NCBI GenBank assembly: GCA_003991915.1
Contig: RQTK01001133.1
Coordinates: forward strand, 43,773-107,772
Direction of reading: 5' to 3'
From: Elysia chlorotica
Taxonomy: Eukaryota; Mollusca; Gastropoda; Plakobranchidae
DNA length: 64,000 bases
The notes below the pieces were generated by a model. The model was not told the DNA's origin. It searched no databases and saw only the letters and a list, made by a program, of their open reading frames with translations. The translations under genes were made by a program, and so were the position numbers. Of this stretch, positions 56,601-62,660 are shown piece after piece. Each line of letters starts with the position of its first letter. The first letter of the stretch is position 1.

Positions 56601-59600
56601 TCTTGGAAGCCGCACTGACTTCTCTCCCCTGTTTGATGCTCAGCGTGTACTCACACACCTGTTCTTCCTATCCTTTGTCTTTGTTGCGTACGGCGTGGCG
56701 CTAAGCCTCAGCCTGGCGGTCCTGTCCTGGTCCTTGAAGCGATCCCGTGAGCAGATGTCCTACAAAACCACTCTGGACACCAGGGACTACGAGATGATCG
56801 ACTTTATGCTCAAAAGGTTCAGACTGATGGCTGGTATAGATAAACCTAAACCTGTGAGTATTACCAGTCTGAGAAGTCTTCGTTGCACTTCCCTATCCAT
56901 TTTTTCTATATAATCTAGTAAGCTTAGCTTTATTTTTTAGTGCAAGCAGGGCAAGAACTGGTGCTTAAACTGTAATCATTTTTATAGTAGTATTCATGTA
57001 GCACAATTATAATTTAATGTCCTGTCTTCATTTTTTTTTAACACCAAATTATGGTATATATGGTAATTTTTAATGCAATTATCATTGACATAAGACAAGT
57101 ACAAGTGCCTAAGCCAAGATATTGTGACTTTTAAATCCAATAGCACAGTCATAAAGACAGTTTATCAAGACATCACATGTTTAGAGCCTGTGATACCAAG
57201 ACATAATAAGATAGAGAGATCTTAACCCATTGTCTTTTCCAGAGACTTACCTGGATTTTTTAATGTCCTCTAGCTTGCTGTAAAATTTAAACGCAATGAT
57301 CATTTTCTAATTGTCACAAATCAAAGGGAAGTAAGCGGAGTAAAAAAGCGTGCTTTTAATTTTTTATTCTCTAGCTCTCTATTTTTTTTTTTTTTTAATT
57401 GGTCTAGACTTTGAACTGCCTTTTGTCTGTTTTAATATTCCTCTATACAGCCCTTGCATGACTCTATGATCTGATCTCTTGTACTTCTGTTTCACGTATT
57501 TTGACGAGTTTGAACTACACTTGGTATTTGTTATATTTCCTCAATAAAGCCCACACACGACACAATGACTTGATCTCTTGTACTGCTGTTTCAGGCATTC
57601 CGCCACGTGAAGTTTGCTGGGCTGCCATCCTTGCCGAGTCGTGCGACCAGCTCCAACATGTCCTCCCGTCAATCTTGTCGCCTCCGAGAGGACAGTCACC
57701 TGACTGGCAGCAGTCGGCCATCGATTACGTCAGTGAGCAGGCGATCCTCCCTGGCCTCAGACTCTGCCATCAGTTCGGACGATGTAGGTGGCGCCGCAAT
57801 CACTGTGGGCTACAGCCTGGAGATGAATGAGGAGCTGCAGTCCATGGACTACTTGATGGCGAGTGTCCTTCCCACCTGGGAGCAGGTGCTGCGCACTCTG
57901 CAGAAGGTTAGTCTGGCAGTTTCTCTTCAAAATCACAGGAGTGCCAATGGCTCAATATGTTAGGGCTCTGCCAGAGGGTGTAAAACTAATAAAATTCTAC
58001 ATGGGCTTGACTTTAAGTGTGAAGTTATGTAGTCCACACTGAGAGTTGATGTGGTATCTCGCAAGGGAAAAGGGGGTGAACTGGTTCAAAGGTAGAGTGT
58101 TAATCTACCAATTGGAGGTCCCTGGTTCTAAACCCACAACCGGTAAAAAAATTTGATTTGACCGATTTTGTCCCCCACTGCTTGTATTCAGTGTCAGTAT
58201 AATGTGACTGGCATAGACAGGAGCCATGGTATCCATTCTTTTTCTCTGAGTGGTAGTAAGTGAGATTTCCTAACATTAGTCATTACTTTAAGATGCCTGG
58301 ATTTATATTTTTAAATTTCATATACAACCTAACTGCACTCTGTGCTGGTTGTAAATGAGCTAAACTTGTTGTAATTTAGTTTGAATCAGAATCAATATTT
58401 TGAAATTTAGATAAATTAAAACAAGCCAGAATCTGTTTGCGAGGACATGGTATTTGATATTAAATATAAATTTGAAGGTAAAGTGACAACGCTGAACACT
58501 GGCTTTGCTTGACCTTTTTTTGTACTTCTTGTTGCTTAGAGAGTTTTTTAGTTAAATTTATTGTAGACTTTTTTCAATAGAGTTCAGTTAGGTATTCGGG
58601 GGCTGATATTTAATGTTGCTGTTTTTTACATTTTTACTTCCAGGTTGAGGATCTAGACAAAAACGAGGACGAATCTGTGCGCCACTTGCAGGATGCCGTG
58701 AAGAAGAGCAAGCAACCAGCCAAATGGGCCACTCAGAGGCCTGCCAAGTTCAAGCTCCCAAACACCAAGCCCATCATGGGGAAACCTCCGCTAGACCCCA
58801 AGGCTACGTTTGCCAGGTTTAAAGGGCACACAGGTTCCCGCAGTATCACAGTGCTGGCTGGAAGAAATACAATGACCCCTCCCTCAACATTTGCGTCGGA
58901 TGTAAGGATATATTTTTTGTTACTTTCACATTGTTTTTTTTTCCTTTACAATGTAGTTTTGGATGATTATCATTTGTATCATACTGTATAAATTATAAAC
59001 CACCTTAATTCGTTTTATTATCTTAATAGAGTGATGCCCAAGAACTTTCTACGGTGTGTTTGTTTAAACCATTCTCTTCCATTGCTGTTTTTTAGTGGTG
59101 GTGAGACTCTTATTCTTTCAATGAATGACAATTACATTTTGATGCGTAATGATTTACAAGTTTAAACATAAAGGTCCCTGAGTAAGGTTTGCATCTCCTT
59201 AGTTAAGGATCATTTATTCCTTTAATCCTGATATTTTTTTTTAACTTCTGTTGTTTTGTATGCCAGAATGCTTTAGGACAATATGCTTCAAGGAACCTGA
59301 GACCTTTCAGTGATCAAGGCATCCGTCATGACCCAAAACGATTTCTACATCTGTCTTCCCACCAAGACCAAACCAAAGGAAGCGGTGACAATCACGACTA
59401 TGATGACACTGTGGATGTCATTGCTGATGTCGAGGAAATCATGTCAAAGTGCAGACCAAGCTATGGCCGCCCCCCAAGCTCAGTGTTTGCCCAGCGGAGA
59501 CAGTCTGGCACTCCAGATCAGACAATACCGCCAGCTCATGGTTTTGACAGGCGCCGACACAGCACACCACCATCTGCCTCAAGTGCAGGGAGTTCTTCCA

Positions 59601-60371
59601 CGGGACTCAGAAGAGGCAGCCCTGATCCAGGATTCTTCAATGAAAGGTGATGTTTCTGTTTGTTGTTGTTGTTTTGTTTTGTTTTATTCTACAGACGAGA
59701 TTCCAGCAGATTTTAATCTTTTTTTTATTGGTCAGGAGATTGAACTTTATTATTAAAAAAAATGGGTGTGGAATTAAAATTTTATTGTGGAGGATAATAT
59801 AATTGATTGTATAAATTATAAATTATATATAATTATACATGCATATATGCTTTTTCAACATTTTTTCATGTCTTTTTGCACCATGTTTACTATTACTCCT
59901 TTACTTTGCATTACCCAATCAGTTTCCTTCAAACTTTTCAAAAGTCTCATCTACTTTTCAGTCAGATTTTCATTGTAAAGATCATTGTTTTACAATTTTC
60001 TCAACAGTACCAGGATAGCAAACACAACATCTTCCGGCACCAACTCTGCCAGCTCTGTGAGAAGTGATATTGATCTTAGTAAGAGCAACAACATTATTGA
60101 CAGTAGTAGCAGTAATAAACACAACAGCAGTAGCAGTCACGACACCAACAAGAGTTACCGCAATGATAGCAGCAAAAAGGACACCAATAGATTTAACAAA
60201 GTCTCAACCAATGCCAGCAACAGTGGAGACAGAGCACTGGTGGTTGGGCTCAAACAGAGTGATGTGAGGAAGGTCAGACCTGACAAGCTACCGGAGGTCC
60301 CAGATATTGTTCCAGGCCATGACAGGCAGCGAAAGAGGGGAAACATTTCAGGAAGTTTTACTGCTCGATGA
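9405..60371 (+). CDS. PKD1: Polycystin-1 (PKD1-type), whole coding span, 55 exons
   Basis: One gene spans the window. Using GT-AG sites and matching phases I joined 55 coding exons into about 5,148 codons from Met 9477 (5,172 from Met 9405), ending at TGA 60369-60371. Domain order is LRRNT-LRR-LRRCT-WSC-PKD-CTLD-CTLD-LDLA-like-PKD(n)-REJ-GAIN/GPS-TM1-PLAT-10 TM-tail. WSC, lectin and N-terminal LRRs separate PKD1 from PKD1L1, PKD1L2/3 and PKDREJ. The C-terminal half keeps PKD1-specific motifs such as RDYEMID..LKR and FRHVKFAGLPSLPSR. Family role: large cleaved adhesion receptor and channel-complex subunit at cilium or cell junctions. Vertebrate PKD1 is about 4,300 residues; the excess here comes from extra LRRs, a second lectin domain and longer cytosolic parts. 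Splice sites are predicted by eye, without transcripts. An extra exon in the N gap (35400-35645) cannot be excluded, although exons 25 and 26 join in phase without one. Confidence 0.9.
9999..14560 (+). CDS. PKD1: Polycystin exons 2-9: eight leucine-rich repeats
   Basis: Eight exons of 66-72 nt, each encoding one LRR of 22-24 residues and each starting and ending in phase 2: 9999-10070, 10358-10429, 10817-10885, 11246-11314, 11951-12016, 12986-13057, 14053-14124 and 14489-14560. Most donors are GTAAGT or GTGAGC. The LxxLxLxxNxL pattern is clear in exons 2 and 9 (for example DLSNNMISSLPSGLF) and degenerate in exons 4-6. LRRs in this family are extracellular ligand- or matrix-binding modules. 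Vertebrate PKD1 has only about two, so this array is expanded. The symmetric phase makes single-exon gain or skipping frame-neutral. Confidence 0.85.
15158..16676 (+). CDS. PKD1: Polycystin exons 10-11: LRR C-terminal cap
   Basis: Exon 10 (15158-15333) encodes the typical LRRCT start, NPLLCDCDLLWLKVYV, with a further Cys in STLCHTQNQ. The donor is GTGAGT, phase 1. Exon 11 (about 16575-16676) supplies the remaining cap (AECENDH) and a short linker with two more Cys, ending phase 1 at GTAAGT. Its acceptor could be AAAG/TAG (start 16575) or TAG/CTG (start 16578); both keep frame and differ by one residue. Exon 10 reads on past its donor to a stop at 15363, so retention of the intron would truncate the protein. 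Confidence 0.75.
18436..19188 (+). CDS. PKD1: Polycystin exon 12: WSC domain and first PKD repeat
   Basis: One 753-nt exon, phase 1 to phase 1. The WSC domain runs from SCVFDF through NTCRDHCHRDGATYFL, then SLCLCGD, CTNCD and SDLCGG. The conserved Cys ladder and the GATYF motif are characteristic; WSC domains are putative carbohydrate-binding modules. A PKD (Ig-like) repeat follows with CTWNFGDAS (the WDFGDG motif) and THTFVYVGSFTV. The acceptor (TGAAATCAAAAG/GT) has a poor pyrimidine tract. The placement of this exon between LRRCT and the lectin domain is diagnostic for PKD1. Confidence 0.85.
19563..19595 (+). CDS. PKD1: Candidate micro-exon (33 or 24 nt), polycystin
   Basis: A short open segment flanked by an acceptor (TCTACTAG/GTT at 19562, or TTTTTCAG/AGA at 19571) and a donor GTATCA at 19596. 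Either version is a multiple of three and fits the phase-1 junction between exons 12 and 13, adding a Ser/Glu-rich linker (..SETSEPLRD..). The frame closes equally well without it, so it could be an alternative exon or chance. Confidence 0.3.
21242..22112 (+). CDS. PKD1: Polycystin exons 13-14: C-type lectin-like domain 1
   Basis: Exons 21242-21424 (183 nt) and 21921-22112 (192 nt), both phase 1 to 1, form a complete CTLD of about 125 residues. It starts at CESGWTSFHDRCIQ, has helix-like ANSACSSLGGRLLRF, and ends with GDCVQLSESGLSGVDCSQQL and PYICEK. The canonical Ca/sugar motifs (EPN or QPD, and WND) are absent, so Ca-dependent sugar binding is unlikely. Alternatively this could be viewed as a diverged single CTLD whose second copy is the following domain. 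Confidence 0.85.
22458..22538. repeat. Direct tandem repeat, unit about 41 bp
   Basis: Two copies of ATCAGAAAAACGTGACAGG followed by (C/T)TGAGAAATAAG and TTGTGCAC, differing at two positions. It lies within the intron between exons 14 and 15. Confidence 0.9.
22691..23797 (+). CDS. PKD1: Polycystin exons 15-16: C-type lectin-like domain 2
   Basis: Exon 15 (22691-22871, phase 1 to 2) and exon 16 (23595-23797, phase 2 to 1) encode a second full CTLD. It begins RWSQTSQVCYALVSTASTWD, followed by AQAHCNS, WIGLRA, a long loop with SNWASGSGSEPCVSM, and GQWHREDCDAARPFVCEY. The WND position reads WHRED and there is no EPN/QPD triplet. The intron position and phase differ from CTLD 1, so the pair is not a recent whole-domain copy with conserved introns. 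Vertebrate PKD1 has one CTLD. Confidence 0.85.
24095..25122 (+). CDS. PKD1: Polycystin exons 17-18: linker after the lectin domains
   Basis: Two exons of exactly 129 nt each (24095-24223 and 24994-25122), phase 1 to 1. The peptide has no named domain. It is beta-rich in look (PSQGFLDAPLEVTQVS, then SWFHSDGQLVRFLVG, ending LQIWRPTC) and precedes the Cys-rich LDLA-like segment. Vertebrate PKD1 has an unnamed segment at the equivalent place. Acceptors are CTCCTGAAG and TTCTTTAG. Confidence 0.75.
25827..30739 (+). CDS. PKD1: Polycystin exon 19: giant exon, LDLA-like, 15 PKD repeats, REJ start
   Basis: A single 4,913-nt open exon, phase 1 to 0, acceptor TTTTGCAG and donor GTTAGT. The first 40 residues are Cys-rich and LDLA-like (CPEGSY..C..SQSCMDLNQPCTC). 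About 15 PKD-type Ig-like repeats follow, most marked by a hydrophobic 'PVSGV/SISGL' start and a 'TYTW' core. Starts are near 26440, 26819, 27107, 27389, 27689, 27944, 28211, 28472, 28733, 28985, 29270, 29522, 29795, 30044 and 30296. With the repeat in exon 12 that makes about 16, the vertebrate PKD1 number. Most lack the full WDFGDG; YTWNFGNGD, VDWGTG and LEYGDG are the best versions. More than 30 N-x-S/T sites are visible. The REJ region begins near 30551 (FQCSLPQVRPVG). Confidence 0.92.
31246..34760 (+). CDS. PKD1: Polycystin exons 20-25: REJ domain
   Basis: Exons 31246-31433, 32163-32268, 32743-32877, 33369-33527, 33727-33972 and 34528-34760; junction phases are 2, 0, 0, 0, 0, 2. REJ hallmarks include GFYCVEFLTSYHY, then LDASSSYDPDG, YSWQC, and the Cys-rich CSSCLSLSNY..CSQHVAL and CDNCLNC segment. 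A late segment reads ITCLNWFDMDDPSSAILYSI. The REJ module is named for sea urchin sperm receptors for egg jelly and is present in PKD1-family proteins on the extracellular side. Some donors are weak (GTTAAC after exon 25, GTATTT after exon 24), but frame and similarity support them. Confidence 0.85.
31908..32082 (-). mobile_element. SINE fragment, minus strand, in REJ intron
   Basis: Tail (TTAGTTGCTTTCTTAGCACC, CAACATCAGCA), body (GGTCCCAATAGCCTGATAAT) and a CCGGTTACATTA block match the family in reverse. It is the only clearly minus-strand copy I see inside the gene. Confidence 0.6.
35396..35694. repeat. (ATT)n microsatellite around an assembly gap
   Basis: Positions 35400-35645 are N. The left flank is TATTATTAT and the right flank is about 16 ATT units followed by imperfect TTA/TCA repeats to about 35785. 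The gap lies in the intron between exons 25 and 26; its true length is unknown. Confidence 0.95.
35822..39408 (+). CDS. PKD1: Polycystin exons 26-29: GAIN-A-like helical region
   Basis: Exons 35822-36143, 36885-37130, 38282-38467 and 38947-39408, in phase 2 then 0. Exons 26-28 are largely helical in appearance (TDYLSEQTDQVLSRLTRQAS, then LMMQKVDAMLDLLQV and VLQNLLAATNA), as expected for the helical subdomain before a GPS. Exon 29 shifts to beta-rich sequence (VSFFEPDGSGIRVSQLP). Together with the next block this forms the autoproteolysis-inducing domain. The first exon is notably GC-rich relative to its AT-rich intron. Confidence 0.8.
36607..36850 (+). mobile_element. SINE, near full-length, plus strand
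   Basis: Head: GATAGCCCTGGGGTAGAACA and a degraded box B (CCGAGGTTTGAGCAC). Body: CCCTACTGGTTGGGTGAGTG, TTTAATGTGACTGGC. Tail: CACAATATAGCCTATATAGT then GACGCTAACCAACAAAAC. It ends about 34 bp before the start of exon 27. Confidence 0.75.
37190..37412 (+). mobile_element. SINE, plus strand, with distinct tRNA-like head
   Basis: The head differs from the 36607 copy (GAGCTGGCGCAATTAAAAGAG, then box B GGTTCGAAACC) while the body (GGGTCAGTGTCAGTATAATG) and tail (CAATATAGCC, TTAAGCAACAAACAAAC) are shared. This suggests subfamilies with different tRNA-derived heads on a common body. Confidence 0.7.
37475..37715 (+). mobile_element. SINE, plus strand, diverged
   Basis: Shares TTCACTACTGGCTGGTGTAG, TCTCTGTGGCAACACATAAAA and a TGCTGATGCTGGACAAACCAACC tail. 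It lies about 60 bp after the previous copy. Confidence 0.6.
39944..40688 (+). CDS. PKD1: Polycystin exons 30-31: GAIN-B and GPS
   Basis: Exon 30 (39944-40107, phase 0 to 2) and exon 31 (40433-40688, phase 2 to 0). Exon 31 carries the GPS: CQYFDTT..W...GCQV, then TSCVCNHLTAFGG. All expected Cys and Trp positions and the HL/T triplet are present, so autocatalytic cleavage should be possible. The donor of exon 30 is duplicated 100 bp downstream, and a SINE tail abuts the acceptor of exon 31. Confidence 0.88.
40076..40270 (+). repeat. 100-bp tandem duplication carrying a splice donor
   Basis: Copy 1 (about 40076-40170) spans the 3' end of exon 30 and its donor at 40108. Copy 2 (about 40176-40270) lies wholly in the intron and repeats TTTTTTCAAGGTGA at exactly +100 bp, plus the downstream T-rich block and CCTTGAT. 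Confidence 0.85.
40283..40400 (+). mobile_element. SINE 3' half, abutting exon 31 acceptor
   Basis: Body/tail only: GGCAGCACATAAAATTGTCA, CCACAATATAGCCTATATAG, GACGTTGGACGTAAAGCAAG, then CAACTCAACTC. It runs into the pyrimidine tract of exon 31 (acceptor at 40432). Confidence 0.7.
40623..40631 (+). other. GPS autocleavage site (H-L/T)
   Basis: Codons CAC TTG ACT encode His-Leu-Thr inside CNHLTAFGG. By family knowledge cleavage falls between Leu (40626-40628) and Thr (40629-40631), leaving non-covalently joined N- and C-terminal fragments. Confidence 0.85.
41085..41768 (+). CDS. PKD1: Polycystin exons 32-33: TM1 and PLAT domain
   Basis: Exon 32 (41085-41280, phase 0 to 1) gives the first membrane helix (VVFIALAIVLALFILTCVIC) and the PLAT start (YEVSLITGRQFGSG). 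Exon 33 (41460-41768, 309 nt) completes PLAT: TAHIGLKLYGEQ, FQRGSKDVFHIAHSENLGEL, LLVWHDNTGLSPAWYL and TFLVDSWL. The intracellular PLAT/LH2 beta-sandwich between TM1 and TM2 is universal in polycystin-1-type proteins and binds lipid or partner proteins. The donor after exon 32 (GTTCGT) is weak. Confidence 0.9.
42076..42410 (+). CDS. PKD1: Polycystin exon 34: TM2 and TM3
   Basis: 335 nt, phase 1 to 0. After the PLAT linker (LSVVERPDHSRFTHVQRATV) come two hydrophobic segments: LFTCIYLYMCVNAVWYGAFH (TM2) and VIVALASTIMVLPFLFGLSF (TM3). The short extracellular turn carries charged residues (TREELEQQ). The '..RFTHVQR..' motif before TM2 is typical of the family. Confidence 0.88.
42858..46733 (+). 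CDS. PKD1: Polycystin exons 35-40: long cytosolic TM3-TM4 loop
   Basis: Exons 42858-43022, 43636-43740, 44506-44694, 45142-45251, 45533-45676 and 46576-46733; all junctions are in frame. The encoded loop of about 290 residues is low in hydrophobic residues and rich in Ser, Arg and Asp. Notable are SRRSSRSARTF, the acidic/basic run SLDDSDDDLQQ then ARDKERERKRK, ELFESDDEWVNEGLEELQ, and a Ser-rich exon 40. R-x-x-S patterns suggest basophilic kinase sites. No catalytic domain is seen. Several exons have symmetric phase and could be alternatively used. A SINE lies directly upstream of exon 37. Confidence 0.75.
43968..44125 (+). mobile_element. SINE fragment, plus strand
   Basis: Diverged body: CTGCTGAGTCAGAAGTCCTG, TTGTCTCTGTGTGGCATCAC, followed by a degraded tail. 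Confidence 0.5.
44255..44480 (+). mobile_element. SINE, plus strand, abutting exon 37 acceptor
   Basis: Contains GATTAGGTGGGTGTCAGTAT, a body with an AATTTGACCGACTGACACA block, and a tail TTAGCGTATAAAGTGCTGGC then TTAAGCAACAAACTCC. It lies about 25 bp before exon 37 (44506), so tail-derived C/A-rich DNA forms most of the acceptor region. Confidence 0.65.
46345..46400 (+). mobile_element. SINE head fragment
   Basis: Only a tRNA-like start is seen: GAGGCAAACTAGCTCAAGTG then GTAGAGTATAGATCTCCAGA. The body is absent. Confidence 0.4.
47251..48341 (+). CDS. PKD1: Polycystin exons 41-43: TM4 and TM5
   Basis: Exons 47251-47449 (phase 1 to 2), 47730-47814 (phase 2 to 0) and 48234-48341. TM4 is WCVYLAYAVCIKLCLLAAIL. 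TM5 spans exons 42-43 (WVVSLICSICVSILIVEPIR, then ILIMAILTSLF). The EPIR motif at the exon 42 end corresponds to the conserved 'EP/QP' found after this helix in polycystins. Exon 43 then enters a short charged cytosolic segment. Confidence 0.83.
48461..52130 (+). CDS. PKD1: Polycystin exons 44-48: S1 helix and polycystin (TOP) domain
   Basis: Exons 48461-48708, 49358-49488, 50217-50391, 51237-51454 and 52045-52130, with junction phases 2, 1, 2, 1. S1 (TM6) is EVVMFTFMFALILSMVFINF. The extracellular TOP domain contains ISDFWTWSEEILAHTV, SRRCVEP, QLYPGSGYVQRLG, and the hallmark GWLDLNTRAVFVEFCLYNP in exon 47. This is the domain that packs between subunits in polycystin tetramers. Exon 46 is unusual: its acceptor region is serially copied upstream, and it contains an internal GTAAGT. 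Confidence 0.85.
48753..48995. repeat. Degenerate minisatellite, unit about 28-30 bp
   Basis: About eight or nine diverged units built on 'GATTTCAGATATAGATCTCT'. GATCT/AGATC and TTTCAGA/TTTTAGA motifs recur every 26-33 bp. It begins just after exon 44 (ends 48708). Confidence 0.65.
49749..50216 (+). repeat. Duplicated acceptor-bearing segment upstream of exon 46
   Basis: About 49749-49900 and 50021-50180 are diverged copies of a 0.15 kb segment (TTAGATTTCTCTTCCTAT, CACTGTCTTTTACCTC, AACCATTGAT.TGTCTCCAG). Shorter copies of the last part occur near 49929, 49973 and 50164, and the functional acceptor at 50211-50216 has the same form. Confidence 0.8.
52593..56853 (+). CDS. PKD1: Polycystin exons 49-51: S2-S6 channel-like module
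   Basis: Exons 52593-52883, 56042-56176 and 56536-56853, all phase 0. S2 is VMFSFFVVYLAAVLVC; S3 is WVDLFVVITALAQSALYVTC. S4 runs over the exon 49/50 junction (GLLVFLLCFK, then IVRQVRFCRPL). S5 is LLAVMLIFTVLLLIYAQFGY. After a short pore-loop region (SFRSLETSLGSLVGVLG) comes S6 (LTHLFFLSFVFVAYGVALSL). The tail start, TRDYEMIDFMLKRFRL, matches the PKD1-specific post-S6 motif. S6 carries no charged residue, unlike vertebrate PKD1. The intron between exons 49 and 50 (3.2 kb) is the longest in the gene. Confidence 0.87.
53037..53064. repeat. (GT)n microsatellite
   Basis: About 12 GT units in the 3.2 kb intron between exons 49 and 50. The rest of that intron (52884-56041) is AT-rich with no recognised element. 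Confidence 0.9.
57595..60371 (+). CDS. PKD1: Polycystin exons 52-55: cytosolic C-tail
   Basis: Exons 57595-57906, 58644-58901, 59267-59646 and 60008-60371 (stop TGA 60369). The tail of about 437 residues is roughly twice the vertebrate length. It opens with FRHVKFAGLPSLPSR, the counterpart of the PKD1 motif after S6. A helical, possibly coiled-coil stretch follows (EMNEELQSMDYLMASVLPTW, then EQVLRTLQKVEDLDK), in the position where vertebrate PKD1 has its PKD2-binding coiled coil. The rest is low complexity: Ser/Arg-rich, Pro-rich (YGRPPSSV, TPPSASSAGSSS), and Ser/Asn-rich in exon 55. Exon 54 to 55 joins in phase 2. Confidence 0.82.
58075..58275 (+). mobile_element. SINE, plus strand, in intron 52-53
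   Basis: Head with box-A-like GGTTCAAAGGTAGAGTG and box-B-like CCTGGTTCTAAACCC, then TTTTGTCCCCCACTGCTTGT, CAGTGTCAGTATAATGTGAC and GAGCCATGGTATCC. The tail is truncated. Confidence 0.7.
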
Positions 60372-62660
60372 ACTGCCAGCCTTTCATTGTGATGAACTTT
60401 TCTGGATTGCTTTGAGAATTTTGTACCAACCCATTCGTGATTTGAAACACTTATGGCGATGTCCATAATTACACATATTCTTTGTTCAAACAGGGAATAT
60501 GAATTTAACAAAGGGTTTTATTGTACCCTCAAAGTGCCTCATTATAAATGACATAAGCCGCTGTAGTACTGCTAAACAAGCATATCACAGTATGTAATAA
60601 ACAACGTCAAGTTTATTGATGTTTCACTCCAATCTTCCCCACAAAGAGAAGTGCATTTATTTGTCACTTCTAGCAGTTTACACTTTGGTCGCATTGAAGA
60701 CCAAATTGAATGTGAAGTCTCCATCAACCTGATAGTGGACATGCACAAATGTTTGATTAAGCCTTTTCAGATGCGCAACTCTTACAATGTACTACCTTTT
60801 TTTTTTAATTTCATCTCTCTTAAACAATTTTTAGAACAAAAATAAAGATGATAGGCTTTCTATCAGCTAATTCAGTGAAGAGGATAGGCCATGATAATAT
60901 GATAAGGAGAGTCATTTTTGTTTTGTTTTTGTGAAATATGCATGTTATCATGGCTTGTTTATCATAGCGTAAAGATATCTTAGAAACTCAATATGCTAGT
61001 TTATGTTTTATGATTTTTTTTTTAAGTTCTTCTAACTAAAGCATTCTACAGGCAGATATTTTTTGCTCGAAAGAAAGACAACAGCTTAAAATCATAGCTT
61101 TTTACATATGATAATTTTTTTGGTGATAACAAGTATTCTAGTCTTAGCTTCGTAGCTTTAAAAAAAAATATAATTCAGACTCATCTGTCCTTTGAGAAAT
61201 CCATGGCCTAGCTGTTATATGACAATCATCATTAGGGTTTATTGTTTACAGGGAAGAGAGGGTTATACTGTTGTCATTCCAAAGAAATTTGTAAAAATGG
61301 AGTGAAAGAAAGTTTCTAAGAAAATGTAAAAAAAATTGAAAAGCAATGGTCGCTACATCTTCAAAAGAGAAAAAAAAAAGAAAGAAAAAAAATGGTACGT
61401 TAAATTCCTATATGAAGATGTAGGAAAACTGTTATTTTGCGTGCCTGTGGCAAGAATGAGTCCAAGGCAGACAGATGTAGAGTTGGATGACAGGTGACAT
61501 TATAATTATTTTACTTAGATCTACAATGTAAGAAGTCAGTTCTCATAGCACTGTGAACTGATTTTTTGCTCTTTTGGAGTTTAATTTTACATTCTTTTAT
61601 ACACAATAATATGTTGATGCTGGTAATATCTCCCCAGTATTATTTTTTATGCAAACAAAAAGGTCATGTTTCTACTAGTAATATGTGATAAATTGTTGAT
61701 CAGCTGTTTTTATCACACAAACAGCTCTGACATTGCTCCAACCCAAGAAATCTGAACTGTGATAAATTGAACAAATTACACATACTTTTTTTTATTTTAT
61801 GCAAATTCCATTATGTATGCATTCCAAGTATTTTTTACTATACTGTTTACTGCTTCATCCTGCCTTATTGTAAATATATACAACTGTGTAATGATTGCTG
61901 TACATGATTTATTATTATCTGGTTTACTAATTGCCAGTTCAGTCATAATGCTATTTTGATGATATTCATAATGTTGCTCTGTTATTTTCTAAAGAGTCAA
62001 TTTGATTGAAAACCTCACCTTAAAAACTCATTCAATTTAACTTTCTAAGTTTTTATCCATTTTTTGTAAGGTTTACTGTCTCAGGTAAAAAAAAAATTTT
62101 AATTAGCCAAGCTGTATATTTGCGATATCAGATCTGCATGATTTCATGTACTTTCTGACCTGTTTAAAGCATCTTTTAAAACTGATTTTGCTATTATTGT
62201 TTGATCTTTGCAAATATTTCAGTTTTTTAAATCAATTATTTCTCTTTAAAAGACATTAGATTCCTTTGTTATGAGAATGAGCTTGTAATGGTTGGTTTCT
62301 TTGTTATACTGATGAAAAAGAGATTTGTTTTTTAAGTACTTGCATTGTGAAACATATTTGTATAGTCATTCCTGTTTATAGGATATAACATTAAGTCAAA
62401 TCGTTGAATGTCACAAAACTTCATGGAATTGTGAAGGCCATAAACCGTATAACCAACTTTAACCTTTATTCTAAATGCACACTAATTTTTCATGCTTGAT
62501 GATAATGAGGATGGTGTTGCTCTTTTTAAAGAAAATGGGATTAAACCAACTATTTATCATAGAGTGTATTGGCATGCTTTCTTTTAGACTTTTCAACTAA
62601 AGATGTTTGCAATTTTTTTTTAATTATCCTTTAAATAAATAAAATATTATTCTATAAAAC
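60372..62660 (+). other. Probable 3' UTR with several AATAAA signals
   Basis: No coding frame follows the stop. Candidate polyadenylation signals are at 60596, 60841 and a double one at 62634/62638. Further signals at 62851, 63156 and 63719 could extend the transcript. The true end cannot be set from sequence alone. Confidence 0.5.
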
